A stretch of DNA of 64,000 nt from the NCBI GenBank assembly GCA_965240365.1, contig OZ251218.1:868001-932000 (forward strand), read 5' to 3'. The notes under the pieces are model-generated. The model was not told where the DNA came from, did not search any database, and saw only the letters and a program-made list of their open reading frames with translations. The DNA is from G965240365 sp965240365. Lineage in GTDB: Bacteria > Pseudomonadota > Gammaproteobacteria > Eutrophobiales > Eutrophobiaceae. Within the stretch, counting starts at the first letter, position 1. The number at the start of each line of letters is the position of its first letter. The position numbers and the translations under genes are program-made. Below are positions 51,893 to 61,181 of the stretch, in pieces.

Positions 51893-53479
51893 TTAGAGCC
51901 CGGTGTTGGCACAAAGGGCTCTAGGAGCCGCTAAAATCAGTTCTTTGGTGTATGGATGCTGAGGGTTTTGAAAAACGTCTTCCGTCAAACCCTGTTCGAC
52001 AATCTTTCCGGTCTGCATCACCATGACCCGATCGGTTATTGTTCTAACAACCGACAAATCATGGCTGATAAACAGATATGCCAATGGCCGCTTATGGCAT
52101 AGATCCGCAATCAGATCCAAAATTTGCGATCGAATAGATACATCAAGCGCGGAGACGGCTTCATCAAAAATAATCAGTTCAGGCGCAACAATAAGCGCGC
52201 GCGCAATGGCAATGCGTTGTCGCTGGCCACCGGAAAACTCATGGATATATTTTTGCCCGTCGCTTGGCCTTAGCCCGACATCTTCCAAAGCCTTTTCGAC
52301 CCATTCTTGAATTTGTGCCGCCGGTGGTTTTTGCGACAGAATGTGAAGCGGCTCTGAAATGAGGCGGTCTACGCGATGCCTTGGATTAAACGAACTGTAG
52401 GGGTCTTGAAACACCACCTGCATTTTATCGCGAATATCGGCATTCGGTATTCCGTTTTTGCAAACCGGTCGGCCATTCAATAGGATTTGACCGGATTGAA
52501 TTTCCTCCAGCCCCAAAATAGCCCTTGTCAGGGTCGATTTGCCACATCCACTTTCGCCGACAAGGCCAAGCCGCTCACCTTGTGCAATTTGAAAACTGAC
52601 ATTCTCAAGCGCCTTGAAGCGTTGACGGGGGCCAAAAATTTGTTTTCGCGCCAAAGGATAGCTGCGTTCAATTTGTTCGACCCCAAGCAGATCGGCGGTG
52701 GCCCGGTAGGGCGGTAATGTCACTTTATGAGAAGAAGCCTTAAACAGCTTTTTCGTATAAGGGTGCTGCATGTTTTGCAGAAGCTTAGATGTTTTATCGG
52801 TCTCGACGATTTTTCCATTTTGCATGACAGCGATTGTGTCTGCCATCTCGGCGACAACGGCTAAATCATGTGTAATCATCACCAAGGCCATATCAAATTC
52901 ACGCACGAGTTCTTGTAAGAGCTTGAGTATTTTTGACTGGGTCGTGACATCCAATGCCGTTGTCGGTTCATCGGCAATGAGCACTTTTGGCTTAAGGGCA
53001 ATGGCCATAGCAATCACCACTCTTTGCCGTTGTCCCCCCGACAATTCATGCGGGTAACGTGTAGGCTCAACGTTTAATCCTACTTTTTTCAAAACGATTG
53101 CGGCTCTGTCTAATGCCTCTTTTCGTGAAACGTTCTGATGTATTTTAATCGTTTCAGCGACTTGCTCGCCGATCGTTTTTACCGGATTGAGCGCCGTCAT
53201 CGGTTCTTGAAAAACCATACCCATGACGTGACCACGTAAATTACATAAATCTTCTTCTTTCGTTTGAACGATGTCTTGACCGTCTAAAATGATTTGCCCG
53301 GACAATTCTGACTTACGCGGTAAGAGCCCCATTATGGACAATGCGGTCATAGATTTTCCCGAACCGCTCTCCCCGGTTATTGCCAAGATCTCTCCTGGCT
53401 GCACCTTAAGGCATACATCGCGCAAAATTGGCGTTTCGCCGATCCGTAAACATAAATTGTGCAGGCTCAATATGCTCAT
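51893..53479 (-). CDS. Peptide ABC transporter, fused double ATPase (DppD-DppF type)
   Basis: 528 aa with two nucleotide-binding domains in tandem. First: Walker A GESGSGKS, signature LSGGQRQR, Walker B VLIADEPTTALD. Second: GESGCGKS, FSGGQRQR, LIIFDEAVSALD (Glu retained). Fused ATPases of this type power oligopeptide/dipeptide or glutathione importers. The 3' end was rewritten by a MITE relic. The four-base overlap with the upstream permease indicates coupling. Confidence 0.95.
   Translation of the reverse strand: MSILSLHNLCLRIGETPILRDVCLKVQPGEILAITGESGSGKSMTALSIMGLLPRKSELSGQIILDGQDIVQTKEEDLCNLRGHVMGMVFQEPMTALNPVKTIGEQVAETIKIHQNVSRKEALDRAAIVLKKVGLNVEPTRYPHELSGGQRQRVVIAMAIALKPKVLIADEPTTALDVTTQSKILKLLQELVREFDMALVMITHDLAVVAEMADTIAVMQNGKIVETDKTSKLLQNMQHPYTKKLFKASSHKVTLPPYRATADLLGVEQIERSYPLARKQIFGPRQRFKALENVSFQIAQGERLGLVGESGCGKSTLTRAILGLEEIQSGQILLNGRPVCKNGIPNADIRDKMQVVFQDPYSSFNPRHRVDRLISEPLHILSQKPPAAQIQEWVEKALEDVGLRPSDGQKYIHEFSGGQRQRIAIARALIVAPELIIFDEAVSALDVSIRSQILDLIADLCHKRPLAYLFISHDLSVVRTITDRVMVMQTGKIVEQGLTEDVFQNPQHPYTKELILAAPRALCANTGL
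51894..51923. repeat. Collapsed MITE relic at the 3' end of the ABC ATPase gene
   Basis: TA-GAGCC-CGGTGTTGGCACAAAGGGCTC-TA is the two outer edges of the MITE at 28.3-29.3 kb joined with its middle gone. It provides the last nine codons (RALCANTGL) and the stop of the ATPase. Confidence 0.75.
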
Positions 53480-54291
53480 GTGCGATCATTCCGTATGCGA
53501 GGATCGAAAATATCGCGGAGCCCGTCACCCAAAATGTTTAAGCCCAAAACCATCAACAAAATTGTCAATCCAGGGACCAGAGCAACATGCGGTGCGATGC
53601 TGACCAATGTCTGTGCATCGGCGAGCATACGTCCCCAGCTTGCCGTTGGCGGCTGTGCGCCTAATCCGATATAGGACAAAGAAGCTTCGGCTAAAATCCC
53701 GAGGCTAAATTGTATCGTCCCCTGTACCAGCAGGAGGTTCATGATATTCGGTAAAATATGCTCGATCGAAATTTGTGTGGATGATTTTCCACAAACTCTC
53801 GCCGATAAGATGAAATCCCTTGCCCAAAGCGGGGCGGCGGCGGCCCGTGTGATGCGTGCAAATACCGGAATGTTAAAAATTCCGATTGCAACGATGGCAT
53901 TGACGGCCGAGGCCCCAAATACGGCCGTGATCAAAATTGCGATGACTAACGATGGGAAGGCAAAAACGAGATCATTACCCCGCATTATCACCTCGTCGAT
54001 AAGCGAGCCACGCTTAGCGGCCGCATAAAGACCAAGCGGCACGCCTGCCATGATGCCAATTCCGACGGCGAACAAAGCAATCGCAATCGATGTGCGCGCC
54101 CCCATCATAATCATCGACATGAGGTCACGACCAAAATGGTCTGTACCTAACCAATTCTCTATATTGGGATTTTGCAATTTTTTAGCGATGTCTAAGGCAT
54201 CAATATCATATGGAACCCATACAAATGAGATACCCGCCATCAGCACGAAGATGACCGTAAAAATGCCACCTATCCAAATACCACGGTTCAT
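53476..54291 (-). CDS. Peptide ABC transporter permease (DppC type)
   Basis: 271 aa, binding-protein-dependent permease with an N-terminal helix, LGTDHFGRDLMSMIMMGARTSI (typical DppC entry) and the EAA loop RITRAAAAPLWARDFILSARVCGKSSTQISIEHILPNI, ending in a GDGLRDIFDPR tail that is usual in DppC. It overlaps the neighbouring genes on both sides by four bases. Confidence 0.95.
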   Translation of the reverse strand: MNRGIWIGGIFTVIFVLMAGISFVWVPYDIDALDIAKKLQNPNIENWLGTDHFGRDLMSMIMMGARTSIAIALFAVGIGIMAGVPLGLYAAAKRGSLIDEVIMRGNDLVFAFPSLVIAILITAVFGASAVNAIVAIGIFNIPVFARITRAAAAPLWARDFILSARVCGKSSTQISIEHILPNIMNLLLVQGTIQFSLGILAEASLSYIGLGAQPPTASWGRMLADAQTLVSIAPHVALVPGLTILLMVLGLNILGDGLRDIFDPRIRNDRT

Positions 54292-55232
54292 GACTTGACT
54301 CTCAATCTCGGGTCAACAATCGCATAAGCCACATCGACGATGAAATTCACCAAAATAACGGTGAACACCAACAGCATGACCACGTTTTCCACCACGATTA
54401 AGTCACGGCCCGATATCGCTTGAAAAATTAACCGCCCAAGTCCGGGCAGGAAGAAGATTTGCTCAATAATAATTGCACCGGCAAGCAGGAACGAAAACTG
54501 CAAGCCGATTATCGTAAGCACTGGGATTAAAGCGTTACGAACCGCATGATGCCAAAGGGCTTGTCTGCGGGTGAGACCTTTGGCACGCGCCGTGCGGATA
54601 AAATCTTCCGATAACATATCGAGCATAGAGGATCGCATAATGCGCGATAAGATTGCCGCTTGCGGCAGTGCCAAGGCAATTGCCGGCAAAGTGAGTGACT
54701 TGATAGCTTGAAAGGGATCACCCCATCCTGCAAATCCCCCCGCTGAAAACCACCTCAAATTTACGGCGAAAATTAAAACCAAGATCATGGCAAACCAGAA
54801 ATTTGGGATTGCGATCCCTATTTGGGTTGCCCCCATAATGCTTATGTCGCTCACTTGGCCTCGGCGGCTTGCGGCAAGAATGCCGATTGGAAAAGCGATC
54901 AGTGTTGACAGTGTCAGCGCGTATACCGCCAAAGGCAAAGAGACCCAAATCCGATCTGCAATAAGATCTGCAACCGGGGTTTTGTAGGTCCAAGACCGAC
55001 CAAAATCCCCCTGCAACATACCCGTCACCCAATCAAGGTATCGCAAGGCGATATTTTTATCCAACCCCATTTCCGTTCGCAGGGCTGCGAGCGTATCTTC
55101 TCTCGCATTTACCCCCAGCATGAACGACGCCGGATCGCCAGGAATGATTTCAATTACCGAGAATATAACGATCGACGCAATAACGAGGCTTATTGTTAAA
55201 GAGGTTAATCGTGTTAGCAGATAGCGGAGCAC
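54288..55232 (-). CDS. Peptide ABC transporter permease (DppB type)
   Basis: 314 aa: N-terminal MLRYLLTRLTSLTISLVIAS, the DppB motif IIPGDPASFMLG, EAA loop DFIRTARAKGLTRRQALWHHAVRNALIPV and RVDPRL-like ending (IVDPRLRVKS). It starts about 130 bp from an ISL3 remnant that has been inserted between it and the binding-protein gene. Confidence 0.95.
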   Translation of the reverse strand: MLRYLLTRLTSLTISLVIASIVIFSVIEIIPGDPASFMLGVNAREDTLAALRTEMGLDKNIALRYLDWVTGMLQGDFGRSWTYKTPVADLIADRIWVSLPLAVYALTLSTLIAFPIGILAASRRGQVSDISIMGATQIGIAIPNFWFAMILVLIFAVNLRWFSAGGFAGWGDPFQAIKSLTLPAIALALPQAAILSRIMRSSMLDMLSEDFIRTARAKGLTRRQALWHHAVRNALIPVLTIIGLQFSFLLAGAIIIEQIFFLPGLGRLIFQAISGRDLIVVENVVMLLVFTVILVNFIVDVAYAIVDPRLRVKS

Positions 55233-55361
55233 TATTCGACACTCTTTGATATAGTGATTTCGGTTATTAGCAAAAAATTACACCCACTCTTACAATTAAT
55301 TTGAAAAAAACAGGTAAATAATTCGAATTATCTTTATAGGCCCTTTTAAATTCCAAGTGGG

Positions 55362-55906
55362 TTAAACCGCATGTGGATTGAGTGTGCGAAAGTTGAGTTT
55401 TCCAGCAATCAGGAAGATGATGGTGCGAATGGTTGACAAACGCCGATACCCTCGGGCCTTGCGTTTGGCGGCCTGGAACAGGCCGTTAATGGCTTTGAGG
55501 AAGCCATTGGTCATTCGTGTTCGTGCCCAGGCAACGATGCCCTCAAGGTGGTTTCGAATTATCCGCGCTACATCCTTCATGGCCTCGACCTTTGAGCGCA
55601 TGACGTTTGTGCACCATTGTTTGAGCATCTGGCGCACGACATGGCGCTGCTTGCGGTTGAGGATTTCGCGCAGGTCTTCCCGGTATTGCCAGGCACGCGC
55701 GGCCTGCCTGCTACAGGCAGGTAGCGTTTGGTCTGCGTGTCATGCACCGCGTGCTCGCCCGCCGCATCAGGGTGAATGAAGTGGCTGCCAGAGCGAAAAT
55801 CCACAAGAATCGTCAGCGTCCTGCCCGGCTGGTCAAAGCACGTCTCAACCACATACCACGGCGAACTCATACCAAGTGCCGCTTCAAAAAGCTGTTCCGA
55901 TTTCAC
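55362..55906 (-). pseudogene. ISL3-family transposase, internally deleted at a palindrome
   Basis: N-terminal piece (from 55,906): LFEAALGMSSPWYVVETCFD, RTLTILVDFRSGSHF. C-terminal piece: MLKQWCTNVMRSKVEAMKDVARIIRNHLEGI, NGFLKAINGLFQAAKRKARGYR, TIIFLIAGKLNF. Roughly 250 residues between DTQTKRY and ARAWQYREDL are missing, with the 19-bp palindrome at the joint. Lies between the SBP and dppB genes of the peptide operon. Confidence 0.85.
55703..55721. repeat. 19-bp palindrome (one mismatch) at the ISL3 deletion joint
   Basis: CCTGCCTGCTACAGGCAGG; the G to A change beside the centre is the only difference. It joins the N- and C-terminal thirds of the transposase. Confidence 0.9.
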
Positions 55907-56009
55907 TGTCCTATCGTCTCCTTCTCATTGATAAATAGTGACAGAATTATTACATTACCCACTCTGATTTTAAAAGAGGCTCTTTATATTTTGTGTTTAA
56001 CGAAGTGCA

Positions 56010-56038
56010 AGAGTGCCTCGGCATGTTCAGTGCCGAGG
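56010..56038 (-). terminator. Stem-loop after the peptide-binding protein gene
   Basis: GCCTCGGCA-N7-TGCCGAGGC, 10 bp beyond the SBP stop, without a clear U-tract. Such hairpins after a binding-protein gene usually stabilise its mRNA and attenuate read-through to the permeases. Confidence 0.6.
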
Positions 56039-56047
56039 CTGTACAGT

Positions 56048-57523
56048 TTAATTGGCCCAGCTGACGACTGTTAAGTCTACAGCTGCCGTGGGTTGGTGTA
56101 CCCAGAGCCCCCGTATATCCTTTTTCGCAACCGTGGCAGCGGGTAGCTCAAATAAATAACCATTTACATAATCTTTTGAAATGATTTCTTGAGCTTTCGC
56201 CAATAAGGCAGATCGTCCGGCCGGATCAGCCGTTGCGTCTAACTCCTTCATTAAGGCTTGAAACTCTGGATTGTCATATTGGAAGTAATAGTCTGGATTT
56301 GCGTAGATCCCAATATCCATTGGTTCCGTATGGCTAACGATGGATAGTCCGTAATCTTTCGCTTTAAAAACTTCCTCGATCCATTGTGCCCATTCTAGAT
56401 TGGTAATTTCGGCGTTGATGCCCACTTGCCTAAGTTGACTGGCGATGATTTCGCCGCCACGGCGCGCGTAAGAGGGTGGCGGAAGTTTTAGAGTGGTTGA
56501 AAATCCATCCGCAAAACCTGCTTCTGTCAAAAGCGCTTTTGCCTTTACCGGATCATAGGGCGAATTTTGCCGCAGATCGACATAATCAGGGTTGTGCGGT
56601 GCAAAATGCGTCCCGATCGGTGTGCCATACCCAAACATCGCCCCCTCTATAATCGCTTGACGGTCAATGGCATGTGCGATCGCTTTACGAACAAGAAGAT
56701 TGTCGAAAGGCGCCATTTTGTTATTGGTAGATAAAATGGTCTCGCCTTCGGTATTGCCAACCGTTACTTGGAAACGAGGATCGGCCTCAAACTGCGGCAG
56801 GTTCTCTAGGGCAGGAAATATCACGAAAGCATCGACATCTTCTGCCATTACGGCGGCAAAGGCTGCCGTCGGATCAGAAATAAATCTGAATGTTGCGGCC
56901 TCTAACGCTGCAGCTTGGCCCCAATATTGTTCATTTCTGATAAGCTCGATACGATCGCCCTGTATCCAATCTTTGAATTTGAAAGCGCCGGTGCCGATCG
57001 GATTTGACGCGATATTGTCAACGCTTTCCGGTGCAACGATAACTGCGTCTCCCCAAGCCATATTAAACAAGAAGTTACCGTTTGGTTGTGACAAGGTGAC
57101 TTCAACGGTTAGGGGATCAATGACGGTAACCGCGCTGATGCCCACGAACAATCCTTTCTGGGCGTTTGTGCTATCTTCAGCCCGCGCCCGATCCAGGCTA
57201 AATTTTACATCTTCCGCATCCATATCGGTGCCGTCATGAAACGTCACCCCGGAATTAAGATTAAATGTGTAGACAGTGCCATCCTTCGATATCGACCAAT
57301 CTTTCGCTAATCCGGGTAAGATAGCACCATTGCCGTCGAAACGGGTAAGGCCTTCAAAAACATTAGCGTAAAGAACCTGGTCAATCGCTTGGGCCGCGCC
57401 TCCCGTAGGATCGAGGTTCGGCGGCTCAAGTTGTACGGCGACCGTTATTTTAGAATTTGCTGATGCGGAGTTAGATAACAAAAACAACGCGCTTATTGTT
57501 GCCGATAATAGGATTTTGTACAT
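56048..57523 (-). CDS. Peptide ABC transporter substrate-binding protein (SBP family 5)
   Basis: 491 aa. Signal peptide MYKILLSATISALFLLSNSASA (no lipobox Cys). SBP_bac_5 motifs: VLYANVFEGLTRFDGNGAILPGLAKDWSIS and YTFNLNSGVTFHDGTDMDAEDVKFSLDRA. Binds a peptide-like ligand in the periplasm and delivers it to the DppBC-type permease. First gene of the operon; its upstream flank reaches IS30 copy 3 after 139 bp. Confidence 0.95.
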   Translation of the reverse strand: MYKILLSATISALFLLSNSASANSKITVAVQLEPPNLDPTGGAAQAIDQVLYANVFEGLTRFDGNGAILPGLAKDWSISKDGTVYTFNLNSGVTFHDGTDMDAEDVKFSLDRARAEDSTNAQKGLFVGISAVTVIDPLTVEVTLSQPNGNFLFNMAWGDAVIVAPESVDNIASNPIGTGAFKFKDWIQGDRIELIRNEQYWGQAAALEAATFRFISDPTAAFAAVMAEDVDAFVIFPALENLPQFEADPRFQVTVGNTEGETILSTNNKMAPFDNLLVRKAIAHAIDRQAIIEGAMFGYGTPIGTHFAPHNPDYVDLRQNSPYDPVKAKALLTEAGFADGFSTTLKLPPPSYARRGGEIIASQLRQVGINAEITNLEWAQWIEEVFKAKDYGLSIVSHTEPMDIGIYANPDYYFQYDNPEFQALMKELDATADPAGRSALLAKAQEIISKDYVNGYLFELPAATVAKKDIRGLWVHQPTAAVDLTVVSWAN

Positions 57524-57700
57524 GTTATTCCTCTTTGCTCGTTATTTTTGTGACTGCTAGGCTTTTTCGCCCCGATCGGGTCGCTCAGGTCAGTTTAAGT
57601 CGTTCAACTCACGGTGTCAAAGCCGTTTGAGATACTCCAATCTGAAAGTGTTTTTATCATGCGTGGATTCAACCAGCAAGTGCAACATTAGGATTGATTC

Positions 57701-59105
57701 GGAAGCTCTTACATGGACACCGCCTGTTTGCCAAGTCCCATTAGCAGTTAGAATCGATTGCACTCTTACATTCGGCCTGTGATTGGGAACGAAGTCCCTG
57801 GCCACGATGGAGTTTGCCAGCAGGGCCCTATCTGAACGGTGGCATGGACTGCCAAGAGCTTCCCCGGGTTTGACCTGCTGTGGTTCGACCTGTTTTGCCA
57901 TCAGTGACTTACGCAATGCTATAAACGGTGGGTTCTGATTAATGCCCGGTCTTTCAACCGGTCTGACCGGCTTTGACTGGGCAGTAGTGTTCTTCACGCG
58001 CCAGGATGACCCAGGCGATGCGGGCCATTTTGTTGGCCAGGGCAATTGCCACCTGGTTGGGGTGTTTGCGCGCCAGCAACGCCTCTACCCAGGGCTGGCC
58101 CCCCGGCAAGCCGGCCTGTCGCCGACGCCGGACATGACGGATTACCGACTGTGCCCCTTGCACCAGTAGACGTCTGAGCATCGTATCGCCGCGCTTGCTG
58201 ATGCCCAGCAGTTTCACTTTGCCCCCGCTACTGGCCTGTTTCGGTACCAGACCGATAAAGGCCGCCACCTCCCGCCCATGACGAAAGGTACGTGCATTAC
58301 CCAGTTTGGCCACCAGGGCCGTGGCCGTGTGTACCCCGATGCCTGGCGCCTCGGCCAAACGGCGACTGGCCTCATGCTCACGGTGCCAGCGCACCAGGGC
58401 CTGTTCTAACTCCTTAATCCGGGCCTGTTGAGCGACATACGCCGACCACATCACCCGTAAGCTATCACGACTCAACGCCGGTATCTCCGCCTGCTCATCG
58501 TCCAGCAACAACGGCACCTGACGTTCAAAGGACTTCACACCAACCGCCATAACAATGCCAAACTCCGCTAACAGGCCCCGAATGTGATTGCTGATACTGA
58601 CCCGCTCCTTGACCAGTAACTGCCGGCTACGGTGCAGGTGCGAGACCGCTTGCTGCTCGGGCGTCTTGATAGCCACAAAACGCATGCCTGGCCGTTGCAC
58701 CGCTTCACAAATCGCCTCGGCATCGCGCTGGTCGTTCTTGTTGCTTTTCACATAGGGCCTGACAAACCCAGGCGCCATCAGCTTGACCTCATGACCCAGA
58801 CGCGCCAACTCACGCGCCCAATAGTGGCTCGTTGCGCACGCCTCCATGCCGACCCGACACGGCGGTAATTTCGCAAAGTAGCCCAGCAGTTGCTTGCGCC
58901 TGAGCGAACGGCTGACCACCGGTTGGCCTTGCCGGCCCACCCCGTACACATAAAAAATGTTCTTTGCCAAATCCAGTCCAATTACGTTAATCTCTTGCAT
59001 GACATCGCCCTCTTGGTTTGTTGATTGAACCTCAATCATGGCACACTGATGCCGATTAAGGGAGGGCGGTGTCCATACCATCTGATTCAATCAGAGCTTC
59101 CATTC
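57701..59105 (-). mobile_element. IS110-family (IS1111-like) element a, copy 2
   Basis: Duplicate of 31,359-32,763. Here the IS30/IS110 joint is clean: GATTGATTC then GGAAGCTCTTAC. This defines the element end that is obscured in copy 1. Confidence 0.85.
57954..59000 (-). CDS. IS110-family DEDD transposase, copy 2
   Basis: 348 aa from the ATG at 59,000; sequence identical to the transposase at 31,612-32,658. Intact. Confidence 0.93.
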   Translation of the reverse strand: MQEINVIGLDLAKNIFYVYGVGRQGQPVVSRSLRRKQLLGYFAKLPPCRVGMEACATSHYWARELARLGHEVKLMAPGFVRPYVKSNKNDQRDAEAICEAVQRPGMRFVAIKTPEQQAVSHLHRSRQLLVKERVSISNHIRGLLAEFGIVMAVGVKSFERQVPLLLDDEQAEIPALSRDSLRVMWSAYVAQQARIKELEQALVRWHREHEASRRLAEAPGIGVHTATALVAKLGNARTFRHGREVAAFIGLVPKQASSGGKVKLLGISKRGDTMLRRLLVQGAQSVIRHVRRRRQAGLPGGQPWVEALLARKHPNQVAIALANKMARIAWVILAREEHYCPVKAGQTG

Positions 59106-59567
59106 CGAAAAATACCTGATTAGGTGTTTTCATGTCAAGGCATTTTCGAGGTCGGTTATTTAATTTATCCATAGCCATTTTAATCTCCTGTTCAGTGATG
59201 GTAGTAAAGTCTCTGTCCTTGGGGAAGTATTGGCGTATCAGGCCGTTGGTATTTTCGTTGAGTCCACCTGCCTGCAGCAGGCAGGCGTTGCCAGGAGGCA
59301 TAGGCCTGCCCGCTGCAGGCGGGGGTGGGCGAAATAAAAGGTCGTATTGAGCGCTTTGGCCATGGCCTGATGGCGCGCAAACTCCCTGCCGCTGTCAGAA
59401 GTCAGGGTATGGACATTATCGGACAAGGGGGCAAGCTGTTGCAAGATGGCCGCCTTGACTGTGTTTGCCTCCTTGCTGGCGACCTTGGCAATCAACGTCA
59501 GGCGCGACTTACGTTCGGTCAGGGACACGAGGGCCTGTTTATGGCCCTTACCAATGATCGTGTCCAT
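59056..59567 (-). pseudogene. IS30 transposase C-terminal segment, copy 3
   Basis: Same as 32,714-33,225 including the two palindrome inserts (59,267-59,285 perfect, 59,305-59,323 degenerate but with one base different from copy 2). Confidence 0.88.
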
Positions 59568-61035
59568 TTCCCAACCTATATGTACACCTCGTAGTTTGCA
59601 AGCTGATTATTCAGTAACGGTAAAATAAGACTGCGTACGACTATCCGGCCTCTGTGTTGGGGAATCATTGTCCCCGGGCCTCAATGAGAACCGCGCCCCT
59701 GTCGCTCTATCGTGCCTTCGAGCTTTTAAGCCCAGTCGGGCCCGCCTGCTGCAGGCAGGTAAGCCAGCGTTTCAGGGGCCGGCCTGCCTGCTGCAGGCAG
59801 GTCTAAGCTGTTACTTCATATCTTTATCGCAACCTATGGTGGGTACGTTCTACTCCTGTCTCAAACGGGCCTGAGCGTGTCTCAGGCCGGCCGGTACTCG
59901 GCGCCGTGATACAGCATTGACCAGATGATGCGGGCCAGTTTGTTGGCCACGGCCACCGCCGCCTTATGCTTGCCGATGCGAGCCACCTGCCTGCAGCAGG
60001 CAGGTGACCTGTCTGGCCCAACGCGACAGCCGGTCTTCACTGCGGTCGGCATAGCGCAAGACCGACCAGGCCCCCTGGACGAGCAGGCGGCGCAGATACC
60101 GGTTACCCCGTTTGGTAATCCCTCCCAGCCGTTGGCGGCCGCCACTGGAGTGCTCTCTGGGCACCAGTCCCAGATTGGCCGCATAGTGGCCTGCCTGCTG
60201 CAGGCAGGTAACTGTCAAGCCATGCTCACCGTCTTCCAGCAAGGCCGGCAGCGCCCGTTCCAGCGCCCCCTTCCCCTGGGCAACACCACGCCATACTCCT
60301 GCAACAACCCCCGCATTTGATTCACCAACCGGGTACGCCCGCCTACGGCCTGCTCCCTGCCTGCTGCAGGCAGGGCGCAGCCGGTGCGCCAGCAGCCGGT
60401 CGGTCTGCTCAACACTGCGAGGCATAACACACCGCAACTCAGGACGACCGGCCGCCTCACAAATCGCCAGAGCATCATGACGGTCGGTCTTGTTCCCCCC
60501 TGCCTGCTGCAGGCAGGTTTACAAACGGCTTCACATGCTGCGGTGGAATCAGCTTCACCTCATAGCCCCGCTTCTGCAACTCACGACCCCAGTAATTCGA
60601 ACCCCCGCACGCCTCCATCGCCACCTGCCTGCTGCAGGCAGGCTACCGCATCCGGGTAACGGCTCACAAAGGACAGCAGACCCGCACGCCGTATCGTCCG
60701 GTTAAACACCGGCTTGCCGACCTGATTCACTCCACATACCTGAAAAATAGTCTTTGCCAAATCAATACCAATTAGAGTCACTTTCATCTCGGACACCTCT
60801 TTTGTGCATTTAGGTTAAGTAAAAACTTCATTTTGGCGCTTCAGACGCCGCGCAACAAGAGGTGGCCATCTCATCCTGCCTGCTGCAGGCAGGTTGCCCA
60901 ATCGGGCACGCCTGTCGACGATGGCGGGTCACTCATCAATGGAAACGCTGCCAGACCACTGGCCACGGCGGCTAAAGTGACCGTAGCGCTTCCTGCGCCG
61001 CTTCTGGCAACGCAGGCCTGCCTGCTGCAGGCAGG
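59267..61035. repeat. Eleven 19-bp palindromes of the duplicated block and its edge
   Basis: 59,267, 59,305 (degenerate), 59,741 (one mismatch), 59,783, 59,986, 60,190, 60,356, 60,499, 60,624 and 60,875 mirror the copy-2 set. 61,017-61,035 is the edge copy, equivalent to 35,703 in copy 2 but with different DNA on its left. Confidence 0.93.
59582..60874 (-). mobile_element. IS110-family element b, second copy
   Basis: Duplicate of 33,240-34,532; transposase pieces at 59,882-60,796 carry the same breaks and the same deletion at the 60,190 palindrome, so the inserts predate duplication. Confidence 0.85.
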
Positions 61036-61181
61036 TAAATCGGGTATCGTTGCTCCTGGGTGAGCTGTGTGTATTATTGTCTCATCAATGCTTCTCATTC
61101 TTGCCAGAACAAAAAGCAGAGATACTAACGCAGCTTGCCTCCTGTTCCGAGTCATGAGTTGCACTTACGTGTTGAATTCAC

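Larger units (their letters stand above)
57701..61016. repeat. 3,316-bp direct repeat of 31,359-34,674
   Basis: Every landmark is shifted by exactly 26,342 bp with no indel, and only a couple of substitutions were noticed (for example near 32,978/59,320). It includes IS110-a, an IS30 segment, IS110-b and ten palindromes. Confidence 0.95.
57663..61181 (-). mobile_element. IS30-family element, copy 3, containing IS110-a and IS110-b
   Basis: Same termini as copies 1 and 2. It holds the 3,316-bp block shared with copy 2 but lacks IS5-b and the intervening IS30 sequence: CAACGCAGG joins directly to a palindrome at 61,017. Its left end has landed in an IS701 transposase gene, while its right flank is unrelated, so a rearrangement accompanied or followed insertion. 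Confidence 0.85.
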
